Shown: positions 22,876-30,100, numbered from the stretch's first letter. The stretch is 33,786 bases of DNA from UMGS172 sp045578845 (GCA_045578845.1 JAZNLA010000017.1:1-33786), one strand, 5' to 3'. The notes: generated by a model from the letters alone, not told the origin. Translations and numbers: made by a program.

Positions 22876-24147
22876 TCATATATCAAATTTAAAAAATCTT
22901 ATCATATTTTTTAGTCGTAAGAGGGTTAACCTTCTTCTCATAAAAGGTGAATATTCAATGCAGTCATTTACCAGTTTTTCGGACTTTTCTATATCATCTA
23001 TTGTTAATTTACATCCTGCTTTTTTCATTGCCGTTAAGCACTCCTCATAGGAAGGAATACTATCTATAATTTTTTTAATTTGACTCCATTTTTTCTCTAT
23101 GTCGGAAGCATTTACAGAATCTGTTATGGTATTAGGTTCATTAAGTCGCTTTACATCATCTGCCATTTCTCCATAGAAATCATAAATTTTTCCCCAATCG
23201 ATATTTTCCTTTTGTGCGGTAATGCTTTCTTTTTCTGCCAAATCTCTGTAATATTTGAGCATCAAAAGAGTGCAAACGCCGACATCTTCACCGTGAAAAT
23301 TCGGAATAATACCGTCACGAAGCTCAATACATTCTATTAGGTGAGCAATTATATGCTCACTACCACTGGCAGGTCTGGAATTTTGCATAAAGCTCATACC
23401 TATTCCTGTCATTAAAAGGGCTTTGAATATTTCGCCCGCAGTTTCCTCATCATTAATGGTAACTCGGTCAGCCATTCCCATTAATTTATCTACGGCATCT
23501 CTCGTTAGTTTTCCAACGCGTTCACAATATATTTCATCGGTCAAAAGCGCCGAAATTTGCCAATCAACCAAGGCTATGTATTTTGCAATCATATCGCCAA
23601 AACCGGCTGACTTCAGTACTGTTGGGGCATTCGCTAAAATCTTGGTATCACCTATGATAACCTCAGGGCTTTTGGCAGGAAAACTCTCTTTAAATCCGTT
23701 TGATACTATTGGTGAGGAATATGATGCAAAGCCATCCATAGAAGGTGCTGTGGCAAAAATGCAAAGCATTTTATCTTGTCTTGCCGCTGCCAAACGACAA
23801 GGGTCATTAACAGAGCCGGAACCTACAGACAGAATAGCGACTTCTTTATTTTTAACCAACTCTTCCAGCTCTTCAACATGCTCCATAGTTGCAACACGAA
23901 TATCGTCATAAATTTTATATTCCACTTCAAAGCCGTCAAGCGAATTTTCTATTCCCTTTGATGCCTTTAATGTGTTTTTGTCGGCAACAAGCAAAAGTCT
24001 ATTGGGGAAGCCGTTACTGTTTAATATTTCGCCGACACTGCTGACAAGTCCTGAGTCTATCCGTATATCTTTGATTGTCGTTTCGTGTTTTAAACCGCAA
24101 GGGCACTCTGATTTAAAATCTTCGATTAAATTCATTATTCTGTTCAT
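22876..24147 (-). CDS. sn-Glycerol-1-phosphate dehydrogenase (AraM/EgsA family)
   Basis: NAD(P)H-dependent reduction of dihydroxyacetone phosphate to sn-glycerol-1-phosphate, the archaeal-type glycerol backbone, also made by Bacillus AraM. Seen in 423 aa: a nucleotide-binding GSGSVNDPCRLAAARQ, FATAPSMDGFASYSSPI, a metal-site aspartate in GFGDMIAKY, and metal-site histidines in GSEHIIAHL and NFHGEDVGV. This is the iron-type alcohol dehydrogenase / dehydroquinate synthase fold. AAGGAG precedes the ATG, with its own promoter. No prenyltransferase (PcrB-like) or arabinose gene is adjacent, so the use of the product is unknown. Glycerol dehydrogenase is the main alternative, but the SMDGFASYSSPI segment favours this family. 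Confidence 0.85.
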   Translation of the reverse strand: MNRIMNLIEDFKSECPCGLKHETTIKDIRIDSGLVSSVGEILNSNGFPNRLLLVADKNTLKASKGIENSLDGFEVEYKIYDDIRVATMEHVEELEELVKNKEVAILSVGSGSVNDPCRLAAARQDKMLCIFATAPSMDGFASYSSPIVSNGFKESFPAKSPEVIIGDTKILANAPTVLKSAGFGDMIAKYIALVDWQISALLTDEIYCERVGKLTRDAVDKLMGMADRVTINDEETAGEIFKALLMTGIGMSFMQNSRPASGSEHIIAHLIECIELRDGIIPNFHGEDVGVCTLLMLKYYRDLAEKESITAQKENIDWGKIYDFYGEMADDVKRLNEPNTITDSVNASDIEKKWSQIKKIIDSIPSYEECLTAMKKAGCKLTIDDIEKSEKLVNDCIEYSPFMRRRLTLLRLKNMIRFFKFDI

Positions 24148-24173
24148 AATAGAATCACTCCTTAACGATTGTA

Positions 24174-24202
24174 ATTATATCACAAAACGCTATCTTTCGC
24201 AA
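24174..24202 (-). promoter_or_regulatory. Promoter of the glycerol-1-phosphate dehydrogenase gene
   Basis: On the minus strand, TTGCGA (24197-24202), 17-nt spacer, TATAAT (24174-24179). Confidence 0.6.
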
Positions 24203-24296
24203 TATAGATCAAAGAATTTCATCTGTGAGTTTATTTTTAGAAATAAACAATTATTTCGTGTTGCGTTAAAATCATCATTTATACTTATTACCTTCC

Positions 24297-24377
24297 AAAA
24301 ATCCCTAATGCGAATTTTAGTCAAGAGTGAATAGGTAAAACACAAAAATCCCCAATGCTTACGCATTAGGGATTTTT
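24297..24377 (-). terminator. Terminator of the GNAT gene with a third, competing arm
   Basis: Main hairpin: 24344-24358 with 24363-24377, TTAC-type loop, T run on the minus strand, one G-U pair on that strand. A further copy of an arm at 24297-24312 can pair perfectly over 16 bp with 24362-24377, giving two mutually exclusive stems. The rest of 24203-24296 is AT-rich without a gene. Confidence 0.75.
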
Positions 24378-24428
24378 TGGGTGTTTTGAACTTAATGACA
24401 CGAATGAAATGTGCCTGAAAACCAAGAT

Positions 24429-24989
24429 TTATTTATTAATTTTCCACTCACTTCTTAAAATACCGTAGTCTGCTATATCAACAAATTTACCTGTTGAGGT
24501 TTTAAAATATTCTCGTTTAGTTCCCTCGTAAGTCATACCACATTTTTGAGCGACCTTACCCGAACCAGGATTTTCAACAGCATGAGATATGCCCACACGA
24601 TTAACACCTATTTCAGAAAACAGATAATCAATAACTGCTTTTGCTGCCTCTGACATAAATCCTTTATTCCAATAAGAATAACCCAAACAATAACCAAGTT
24701 CAGCATATTCGCACTTATCACTAATTCGAACAACACTTATTGAACCAATTGCTTTTTCGTCAAATTGAATAACCCAATTATATGTTTTTATATTGTCATA
24801 TGCTCCAACCCAACCCTCTAATAATTGCCTTGTCGCATCTGCTGATTCGTGTGGTTGCCAAGTCAAAAAACGAGTTACTTTTTCATCGTTTGCCCAGTTA
24901 AAAAACATATCATTAGCATCATCAACCGTAAATCTGCGTAAAACTAATCTATCAGTATATAAATTTTGTGTGCCTTTGTGTGTTAGCAT
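24429..24989 (-). CDS. GNAT-family N-acetyltransferase (RimJ/RimL-like)
   Basis: Acetyl-CoA-dependent N-acetyltransferase. Seen in 186 aa: the opening LYTDRLVLRRFTVDDANDMF (10-29) typical of the RimJ/RimL branch, the central strand WVIQFDEKAIGSISVV, the AELGYCLGYSYWNKGFMSEA acetyl-CoA loop region, and VENPGSGKVAQKCGMTYEGTKRE, the GSxxVxxKxGF-type helix. It could modify a ribosomal protein N-terminus, another protein or a small amine; sequence alone does not tell. It has its own promoter, whose -35 is supplied by the edge of the hairpin array, and a terminator downstream, so it is monocistronic. Confidence 0.88.
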   Translation of the reverse strand: MLTHKGTQNLYTDRLVLRRFTVDDANDMFFNWANDEKVTRFLTWQPHESADATRQLLEGWVGAYDNIKTYNWVIQFDEKAIGSISVVRISDKCEYAELGYCLGYSYWNKGFMSEAAKAVIDYLFSEIGVNRVGISHAVENPGSGKVAQKCGMTYEGTKREYFKTSTGKFVDIADYGILRSEWKINK

Positions 24990-25011
24990 TTATCATCACC
25001 GCCTTGGGTGT

Positions 25012-25040
25012 ATTATAGCATAAAAGCGGAAAAAAATCAA
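25012..25040 (-). promoter_or_regulatory. Promoter of the GNAT gene, -35 inside the hairpin array edge
   Basis: On the minus strand, TTGATT (25035-25040), 17-nt spacer, TATAAT (25012-25017). TTGATT is part of the array's boundary unit and overlaps its first hairpin (25038-25052). Confidence 0.7.
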
Positions 25041-25207
25041 TGCGAAGCATTGTATCTCATCAATTCCGCAAGGAATTGCATATCATCAAAACTTTAGTTT
25101 TGTATATCATCAAGCCGACAGAAATGCACACTTCGTGTGATGATATACGCCTTCGGCGATGATATACACGACTACGTCGTGATGATATACCAAGCCTGTC
25201 GGCTTGG
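25034..25207. repeat. Tandem array of seven hairpins with orientation-switching linker
   Basis: Seven short perfect hairpins, all with different stems: 25038-25052, 25061-25078, 25087-25102, 25127-25139, 25148-25158, 25167-25181, 25190-25207. The first three are joined by TATATCAT-type linkers (ends at 25060, 25086, 25110), the last four by the reverse complement ATGATATA. An 11-bp inverted repeat (25111-25121 with 25196-25206) brackets the right half and competes with the last local hairpin. Loops are 3-4 nt (GAA, GCAA, TTTA, TTC, TTC, TAC, TGTC). It lies between the GNAT promoter and the tRNA terminator. Confidence 0.85.
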
Positions 25208-25210
25208 ATA

Positions 25211-25244
25211 AAAAAACTCTCGTTCCGAAGAACGAGAGTTTTTT
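25211..25244 (-). terminator. Terminator of tRNA-Thr
   Basis: A 15-bp stem AAAAAACTCTCGTTC and complement, UUCG tetraloop on the minus strand, T run. It begins at the last base of the encoded CCA end. Confidence 0.92.
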
Positions 25245-25319
25245 GGAGCTGTTAGGCAGACTCGAACTGCCGACCTCATCCTTACCAAGGATGTGCTCTA
25301 CCACCTGAGCCATAACAGC
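25244..25319 (-). tRNA. tRNA-Thr (anticodon GGU), CCA encoded
   Basis: The minus strand folds into a full cloverleaf of 76 nt. Acceptor GCTGTTA/TAACAGC, D stem GCTC/GAGC, anticodon stem CATCC/GGATG around loop TTGGTAA (anticodon GGT, threonine), T stem GGCAG/CTGCC with TTCGAGT loop, discriminator T, and CCA in the DNA. Consensus promoter upstream (TTGACA-17-TAAAAT) and a terminator directly after, so it is a single-gene transcript. Confidence 0.97.
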
Positions 25320-25322
25320 ATA

Positions 25323-25366
25323 TTGACAACATCATGTATTTTACTATAACTTCATACTGTTGTCAA
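25323..25366 (-). promoter_or_regulatory. tRNA-Thr promoter inside a 9-bp inverted repeat
   Basis: On the minus strand, TTGACA (25361-25366), 17-nt spacer, TAAAAT (25338-25343). The -35 is part of TGTTGTCAA (25358-25366), mirrored by TTGACAACA at 25323-25331. On the plus strand the second copy forms TTGACA-16-TATAAC (25323-25350), a possible opposing promoter toward the 3' end of nrdR. Confidence 0.75.
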
Positions 25367-25393
25367 GGATAATTTTAAATTATTTTAAATATT

Positions 25394-25849
25394 TTATTTA
25401 TCGGTTAAAAGTTTATTAAGTTCGTCCATAAAGGTACTTATATCCTTAAACTGACGGTAAACCGATGCAAATCTTACATATGCAACCTCGTCTAAACCTT
25501 TGAGTTTATCCATAACAAGTTCGCCGATTTTTTCACTTGTAACCTCACGGTCAAGCGAGTTTTGGAGAATAACCTCAATATCGTCAACCGCATGTTCAAT
25601 ATCGTTTATGGAAACAGGCCGTTTTTCACAAGCCTTTAACATACCGTTGATAAGTTTATCGCGGCTGAACACTTCACGGGACTTATCCTTTTTAATAACA
25701 ACAACCGGCAGGCTTTCGATAATTTCATATGTAGTAAAACGCTTTTGGCATTTAAGACACTCTCTGCGGCGGCGGATACGTTCGCCCTCGTCGGTCGGTC
25801 TTGAGTCAATAACCTTGCTTTCTTCATACGAACAATACGGACATTTCAT
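25394..25849 (-). CDS. nrdR: Transcriptional repressor NrdR
   Basis: Zinc and (d)ATP-binding repressor of ribonucleotide reductase genes. Seen in 151 aa: the zinc ribbon C3-x2-C6...C31-x2-C34 (MKCPYCSYEESKVIDSR...RRECLKCQKRFTTYE), then an ATP-cone (about 49-139, VVVIKKDKSREVFSRDKLINGML). The frame is open five codons upstream through a TTG, but the ATG at 25849 gives the family N-terminus, with GGAG 9 nt before it. Its own promoter contains an NrdR-box-like palindrome, so it is likely self-repressed. Likely target in this window: nrdD-nrdG. The tRNA-Thr lies 74 nt downstream with a separate promoter. Confidence 0.97.
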   Translation of the reverse strand: MKCPYCSYEESKVIDSRPTDEGERIRRRRECLKCQKRFTTYEIIESLPVVVIKKDKSREVFSRDKLINGMLKACEKRPVSINDIEHAVDDIEVILQNSLDREVTSEKIGELVMDKLKGLDEVAYVRFASVYRQFKDISTFMDELNKLLTDK

Positions 25850-25884
25850 AAACCATATCTCCAATCGGTTTTTAGTCTTTTATT

Positions 25885-25913
25885 ATTGTAACACATTATA
25901 TTGCGTATAACAA
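25885..25913 (-). promoter_or_regulatory. nrdR promoter with an NrdR box filling the spacer
   Basis: On the minus strand, TTGTTA (25908-25913), 17-nt spacer, TACAAT (25885-25890). The spacer holds ACGCAATATAATGTGT (25891-25906), which by my alignment matches the ACACwATATwTwGTGT-type NrdR box at about 14 of 16 positions. I see no good second box 31-32 bp away on either side. Confidence 0.65.
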
Positions 25914-25954
25914 GTAAAATTTTGGCGAAATTATGCTATTTAACGGGTAAATTA

Positions 25955-25983
25955 TTGAATTTGACTCAATTTTGTGTTACAAT
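25955..25983 (+). promoter_or_regulatory. Promoter of azlC-azlD
   Basis: TTGAAT (25955-25960), 17-nt spacer, TACAAT (25978-25983), about 33 nt before the azlC start. Confidence 0.65.
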
Positions 25984-26016
25984 TCATTTGATTTTATTAG
26001 TTTGAAGGTTTAAATA

Positions 26017-26739
26017 ATGCAAAACTTAAAGTTTCAAAACAGTTTTAAAACAGGTGTTAAAGACGGTATCCCTATCGCACTCGGTTATTTATCGGTATCG
26101 TTCGCATTCGGTATGACCGCAGTAAGCGGCGGTTTGCCGATAGGTCTTGCCCTGCTTATTTCCATGACCAACCTCACTTCGGCAGGTCAGGTTGCGGGAC
26201 TGTCAATAATGTTAAAAAGCGGAAGTTTAATTGAAACCGCATTCACACAACTTATCATAAACCTGCGTTACTCGCTCATGTCGGTGTCGGTTTCACAAAA
26301 ATTACACGAAAGTGTCACACTTCGCGACCGATTTTTAATTTCCTTTGGTATGACCGACGAAATATTTGCGGTCACGTGTAAAAACCGCGAAGAGGTCGGC
26401 AAAAAATATTTGTACGGACTGATACTGCTGCCCTATATCGGCTGGGCGTTGGGAACATTGCTCGGTGCCGTAGCAAGCACACTGTTACCTGCTATGGTAC
26501 AATCCGCTTTGGGACTTGCAATCTACGGTATGTTTATTGCTATTTTCCTGCCGCCCATGAAAAGTTCAATGTCAGTAACCTTGGTTGTAGTAATTGCGGC
26601 AGTACTCAGTTGTTGCTTTAATTTTTTACCACTTTTAAATAAGGTTTCCTCAGGGTTTGTCATTATAATTTGTGCCGCTTTTGCGGCAATTATCGGTGCC
26701 GTAATAAAGCCCGTAGACGACAAGGAGGATGAACTATGA
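26017..26739 (+). CDS. azlC: AzlC-family branched-chain amino acid exporter, large subunit
   Basis: Membrane subunit of a two-part exporter (AzlCD/BrnFE type) for branched-chain amino acids and analogues. Seen in 240 aa: the opening FKTGVKDGIPIALGYLSVSFAFGM, SAGQVAGLSIM, the INLRYSLMSVSVSQKL helix, and several hydrophobic segments (about 20-45, 60-80, 130-150, 155-205, 208-230). It overlaps azlD by 4 nt (ATGA), as is usual for this pair. AAGG ribosome binding site. Confidence 0.93.
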   Translation: MQNLKFQNSFKTGVKDGIPIALGYLSVSFAFGMTAVSGGLPIGLALLISMTNLTSAGQVAGLSIMLKSGSLIETAFTQLIINLRYSLMSVSVSQKLHESVTLRDRFLISFGMTDEIFAVTCKNREEVGKKYLYGLILLPYIGWALGTLLGAVASTLLPAMVQSALGLAIYGMFIAIFLPPMKSSMSVTLVVVIAAVLSCCFNFLPLLNKVSSGFVIIICAAFAAIIGAVIKPVDDKEDEL

Positions 26740-27047
26740 AAACTTATCTGTTGCATATAGGTGTAATGGCGATTGTTACCTACATTGTCAGAATGTTGCC
26801 AATGATAATCTTCCAAAAAAAAATCAAAAACCGTTTTATACGTTCATTTCTTTACTACATACCGTATGCCGTACTTGCCGCCATGACCTTTCCAGCCGTA
26901 TTCTCGTCTACGGGAAGTATTTGGTCGGCGGCGGCAGGGGTTGTAATCGCAGTAATTTTGGCATTTTTTGAAAAAGGTCTTGTCACTGTGGCACTTTTTT
27001 CCTGTCTGTCGGCACTGTTTGTAAGCATAATTGAAAAACTGTTATAA
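26736..27047 (+). CDS. azlD: AzlD-family exporter, small subunit
   Basis: Small partner of AzlC. Seen in 103 aa: four hydrophobic segments and the family's YIVRMLPMIIF and YYIPYAVLAAMTFPAVF patterns. The start ATG overlaps the azlC stop, with AAGGAGG a few bases upstream inside azlC. Its last six bases overlap the end of the convergent HAD gene, with no terminator between. Confidence 0.92.
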   Translation: MKTYLLHIGVMAIVTYIVRMLPMIIFQKKIKNRFIRSFLYYIPYAVLAAMTFPAVFSSTGSIWSAAAGVVIAVILAFFEKGLVTVALFSCLSALFVSIIEKLL

Positions 27048-27845
27048 GGATTCAAGTGTTTCGATTACATCAATAATAAAGTCATTATCGCAGTCGAGTT
27101 CGGTAACAAATGTGACAACATCTTTGGCACATTTAAAAGCATTTTTCGGAGCAAAGGCGATATCGCATTTTTTAAGCATTAAAATATCGTTTTCATTGTC
27201 ACCGCAGGCTACAATGCACTTGTCGGGATAAAGCGACCTCAGTTCGTCTAACATAATTCCCTTGTCACAATCGGCACTCAAAAACTCACCGCTGTATTCA
27301 TGGCTTCTTATAAAACGAATTTTATCATTTGGAATTGATATTGTAAATTCTTTTAAGTCGTCATAAACTTCTTTTCTAAACCAAAAGCCGACCTTGTTCC
27401 AAGGAAACGGAACATCGGATAAATTTTCGAGTTTATTTATGGGACTGTCAACGGCTTTTAGATGTTGGTCACTGTAAGTGTTGCCGTTAAACTGAAAAAT
27501 CTCGCTGTCTTTATGTATTTCGATGGCGACATCTTTAAATTTTTCAGATATTTTATAAAGCACATCTATAACCGAATTATCAATATTTAACTGTTTAATT
27601 ATGTTATCGGTGTTAAAATCGTAAAGCATACCGCCGTTATAAAGTATAGCGACAGCATTAACACCAATCATATTATGGTACTTTTTCATTGTTTTGGGAT
27701 TTCTTCCCGTTGCAAATGAAAAAGAACCGCCGTTTGCGATAAAATATTTAATTGCCTCTATGGATTTTTCGCCTATTTCGGATTTTGAATTTACAAGTGT
27801 TCCGTCCATATCACAAATAAGCAAATATTTATCAAAAATACCCAT
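27042..27845 (-). CDS. HAD hydrolase, Cof/YidA-type
   Basis: Haloacid dehalogenase-like phosphatase with a C2B cap, likely acting on sugar phosphates, flavin nucleotides or similar. Seen in 267 aa: motif I CDMDGTLVNS (11-20) with the catalytic aspartates D12 and D14, motif II FATGRN, motif III lysine in the DCDKGIMLDEL region, and motif IV GDNENDILML. GAGGG precedes the ATG. It follows the metallophosphatase by 13 nt, so the two form a likely operon. The substrate is not readable from sequence. Confidence 0.9.
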   Translation of the reverse strand: MGIFDKYLLICDMDGTLVNSKSEIGEKSIEAIKYFIANGGSFSFATGRNPKTMKKYHNMIGVNAVAILYNGGMLYDFNTDNIIKQLNIDNSVIDVLYKISEKFKDVAIEIHKDSEIFQFNGNTYSDQHLKAVDSPINKLENLSDVPFPWNKVGFWFRKEVYDDLKEFTISIPNDKIRFIRSHEYSGEFLSADCDKGIMLDELRSLYPDKCIVACGDNENDILMLKKCDIAFAPKNAFKCAKDVVTFVTELDCDNDFIIDVIETLESL

Positions 27846-27858
27846 TATATTACCCTCT

Positions 27859-28554
27859 TTACGGCTGTTCCTTACTGCCTAACGGTATTATTTTTTCAAA
27901 AATGCAGGTGTAGTCCGCCGTAATGAGCCGGTCTTCATGCAAACTGCCGAAGTACCAATGGTTAAACTTAACGGATTTTGCCAATTCCTCGAAGTAGCCG
28001 TTAAGTTTATTGACCTTTTCGGGTTGGCCTTTTCTGAGTAACATTGAACTTTTTACAAGCAAAGGCGGTTCATGGGTGATAATGTAATCTACCTTTAACC
28101 CTGCTTCGTCAAGATTATTGGCACCTTCGGCCAACTGTGCAGGGGTTGGCAGTTCTTCCCTAAACCAAATACCATATTCTTCGGTATTACGCACTTCGCG
28201 GTCGTCACTTTCGCCGCCGCCAAATGTAAAAATAGTAACACCGTCAATACTGAAAATCTGTCCTCTCATAAGGTGGAAAAGATTACCCGAAATTCTGTGA
28301 ACGCGGCCGCCTTTCCATATAGTTTCTCTACAACGGTTGATTTTAGTGAAATTCTCATGCGTGCCGTCAACAAAGCAAACCGTAAATTTGCGGCTGCCCA
28401 AATATTCAATAACGCTTTTTTCACGCTTTCCGCCGTCCCAAAGATAGCCGAAATCACCGCAAACTATAAGTATATCATTGGCTTTGAGTTTTCGCCACTG
28501 TGCATCATAAAGCCGCGACTCATCGCCATGCATATCCCCTGTTACATATATCAT
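27859..28554 (-). CDS. Calcineurin-like metallophosphoesterase
   Basis: Binuclear-metal phosphoesterase. Seen in 231 aa: GDMHGDE (6-12), CGDFGYLWD, GTHENF (a GNHE variant with Thr in place of Asn), THEPP, and a late GSLHED that supplies a last histidine. This motif set is seen in small Clostridial metallophosphatases of unknown substrate. AAAGGAGG lies 11 nt before the ATG. Upstream partner of the HAD hydrolase, so both may act on phosphorylated metabolites; that is inference. Confidence 0.85.
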   Translation of the reverse strand: MIYVTGDMHGDESRLYDAQWRKLKANDILIVCGDFGYLWDGGKREKSVIEYLGSRKFTVCFVDGTHENFTKINRCRETIWKGGRVHRISGNLFHLMRGQIFSIDGVTIFTFGGGESDDREVRNTEEYGIWFREELPTPAQLAEGANNLDEAGLKVDYIITHEPPLLVKSSMLLRKGQPEKVNKLNGYFEELAKSVKFNHWYFGSLHEDRLITADYTCIFEKIIPLGSKEQP

Positions 28555-28617
28555 TTACGGACGGCCTCCTTTAAAATTAAAAAATTAATAATTACTACTT
28601 TAAATTTCACTTAGATA

Positions 28618-28645
28618 TTGATATAATAAAATATAGTTATATGAT
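28618..28645 (+). promoter_or_regulatory. Possible promoter of the carboxypeptidase gene
   Basis: TTGATA (28618-28623), 16-nt spacer, TATGAT (28640-28645), giving a leader of about 55 nt. Confidence 0.4.
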
Positions 28646-28705
28646 ACTATTATTTGTTATTTTTTTCAAGCAGTAAGTTTAAAATAGATTTAAGGAATGT
28701 TAATA

Positions 28706-30061
28706 ATGTTAAAAAGATTATTATGTATTTTAATTTCAATAGTATTTTTGGTTCTTTTGACCGCTATACCCATAAGTGCTTATACCCCGACCAATTTTGA
28801 AGTGTCGGCAGAAGGTGCTATGTTAGTTAATTTAGATTCGGGTGACATTTTATACAAGAAAAACATTGATAAAAAACTATACCCTGCCTCGCTCACAAAA
28901 CTCATGACTGCACTAATCCTTTACGAGTCAACAAATGACTTGGATAGCGAAACAATAACCGTTTCCGAAAACGCTTTAAAAATATTACAAGGCACCGGCT
29001 CGTCAGTAGGCGGATTAAAAGCAGGCGAAACCTTAACTGTACGACAGATGCTTAATGTTTTACTTATCTCATCGGCAAATGATGGTGCAAACGCAATAGC
29101 AGAGCACATCTCGGGCACTATTGACGGTTTTGTTGAGAAAATGAATACAAAAGCACAAGAACTCGGTATGAACAATACAAGTTATGCAAATCCCCACGGT
29201 CTGCACGATGAAAACCATTATACTACGGTAAATGATATGTATTTGCTCTCTAAAGCATTTTTATCGGTTGACCTTCTAAAAGAAATTTCCTATACAACAA
29301 AATATAAACTGCCCGCAACAAATTTAAGTTCAGCTAAAACATTTACTACAACCAACCTTTTAATGTTAAACAACGGAATGAAATGCGATGCCGACAAATA
29401 TAAAGGTCAAGCCTACTATTACCGTTACGGCAAAGGTGTTAAAACAGGTTATACCGACAAGGCAGGCAGGTGCCTTATTTCCACCGCATCTAAGAACGGT
29501 TACAACTATCTTTGCATTATAATGAACAGTCCAGTAAAAGACGACTCAGGCAAAAATATACGAATTGAGTTTGGTGACTCAAAAGCACTTTACGAGTGGG
29601 CTTTTAAGGACTTTGAATATAAAAATGTAATGTCTAACGGTGAAATTATCGGCGAAGCAAAGGTTGAACTTTCCATGGAAACCGACCATGTATCCGCCTG
29701 TCCGTCGGAAGGATTATCTGCCATAGTACCGAAAGCATTGGACTCTTCATCGGTAAGCACCGAAATTCGTTGGTATAAAGAATCATATGATGCACCTATA
29801 AAAAAAGGTGATATTTTAGGCGAATGTGATGTTATTTATGCAGGTGAGGTTATTGATACAGTGACACTTGTAGCAACTTCGGATATTGACAGAAATATGC
29901 TCTTATACGCCGCACGCAGTGTAAAACGTTTCTTCTCGAATAGAATTGTGATGATTATATTATTAATTATTTTAGCGATTGCGGCACTTGTAACCATAAT
30001 ATTTGTCGCAATATGTATGATAATTAACTCACCTAAAAAACGCCGAAGAAGACGTTATTAA
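28706..30061 (+). CDS. D-alanyl-D-alanine carboxypeptidase (DacF-type)
   Basis: Low-molecular-weight penicillin-binding protein that trims the terminal D-Ala of peptidoglycan stem peptides. Seen in 451 aa: signal peptide (about 1-25), SLTK (62-65, catalytic Ser), SAN (123-125), KTG (about 245), and a C-terminal beta domain. Unlike the usual amphipathic anchor, it ends in one transmembrane helix (RIVMIILLIILAIAALVTII) and a basic tail SPKKRRRRRY. An ATG at 28697 sits directly on the ribosome binding site AAGGA, so the ATG at 28706 is preferred. Single gene with terminator. Confidence 0.92.
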   Translation: MLKRLLCILISIVFLVLLTAIPISAYTPTNFEVSAEGAMLVNLDSGDILYKKNIDKKLYPASLTKLMTALILYESTNDLDSETITVSENALKILQGTGSSVGGLKAGETLTVRQMLNVLLISSANDGANAIAEHISGTIDGFVEKMNTKAQELGMNNTSYANPHGLHDENHYTTVNDMYLLSKAFLSVDLLKEISYTTKYKLPATNLSSAKTFTTTNLLMLNNGMKCDADKYKGQAYYYRYGKGVKTGYTDKAGRCLISTASKNGYNYLCIIMNSPVKDDSGKNIRIEFGDSKALYEWAFKDFEYKNVMSNGEIIGEAKVELSMETDHVSACPSEGLSAIVPKALDSSSVSTEIRWYKESYDAPIKKGDILGECDVIYAGEVIDTVTLVATSDIDRNMLLYAARSVKRFFSNRIVMIILLIILAIAALVTIIFVAICMIINSPKKRRRRRY

Positions 30062-30067
30062 AATTAA

Positions 30068-30100
30068 AACTTCCCGAGTTTTCACTCGGGAAGTTTTTTA
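30068..30100. terminator. Bidirectional terminator between the carboxypeptidase gene and clpX
   Basis: A 12-bp stem AACTTCCCGAGT/ACTCGGGAAGTT with a 4-nt loop and a T run on the plus strand. It ends at the clpX stop and may serve both genes. Confidence 0.85.

Noticed and set aside
25034..25207. CRISPR array
   Set aside because: The constant parts are only about 8-10 nt and switch orientation, and the variable parts are palindromes of 11-18 nt. There is no 25-35 nt repeat and no cas gene.
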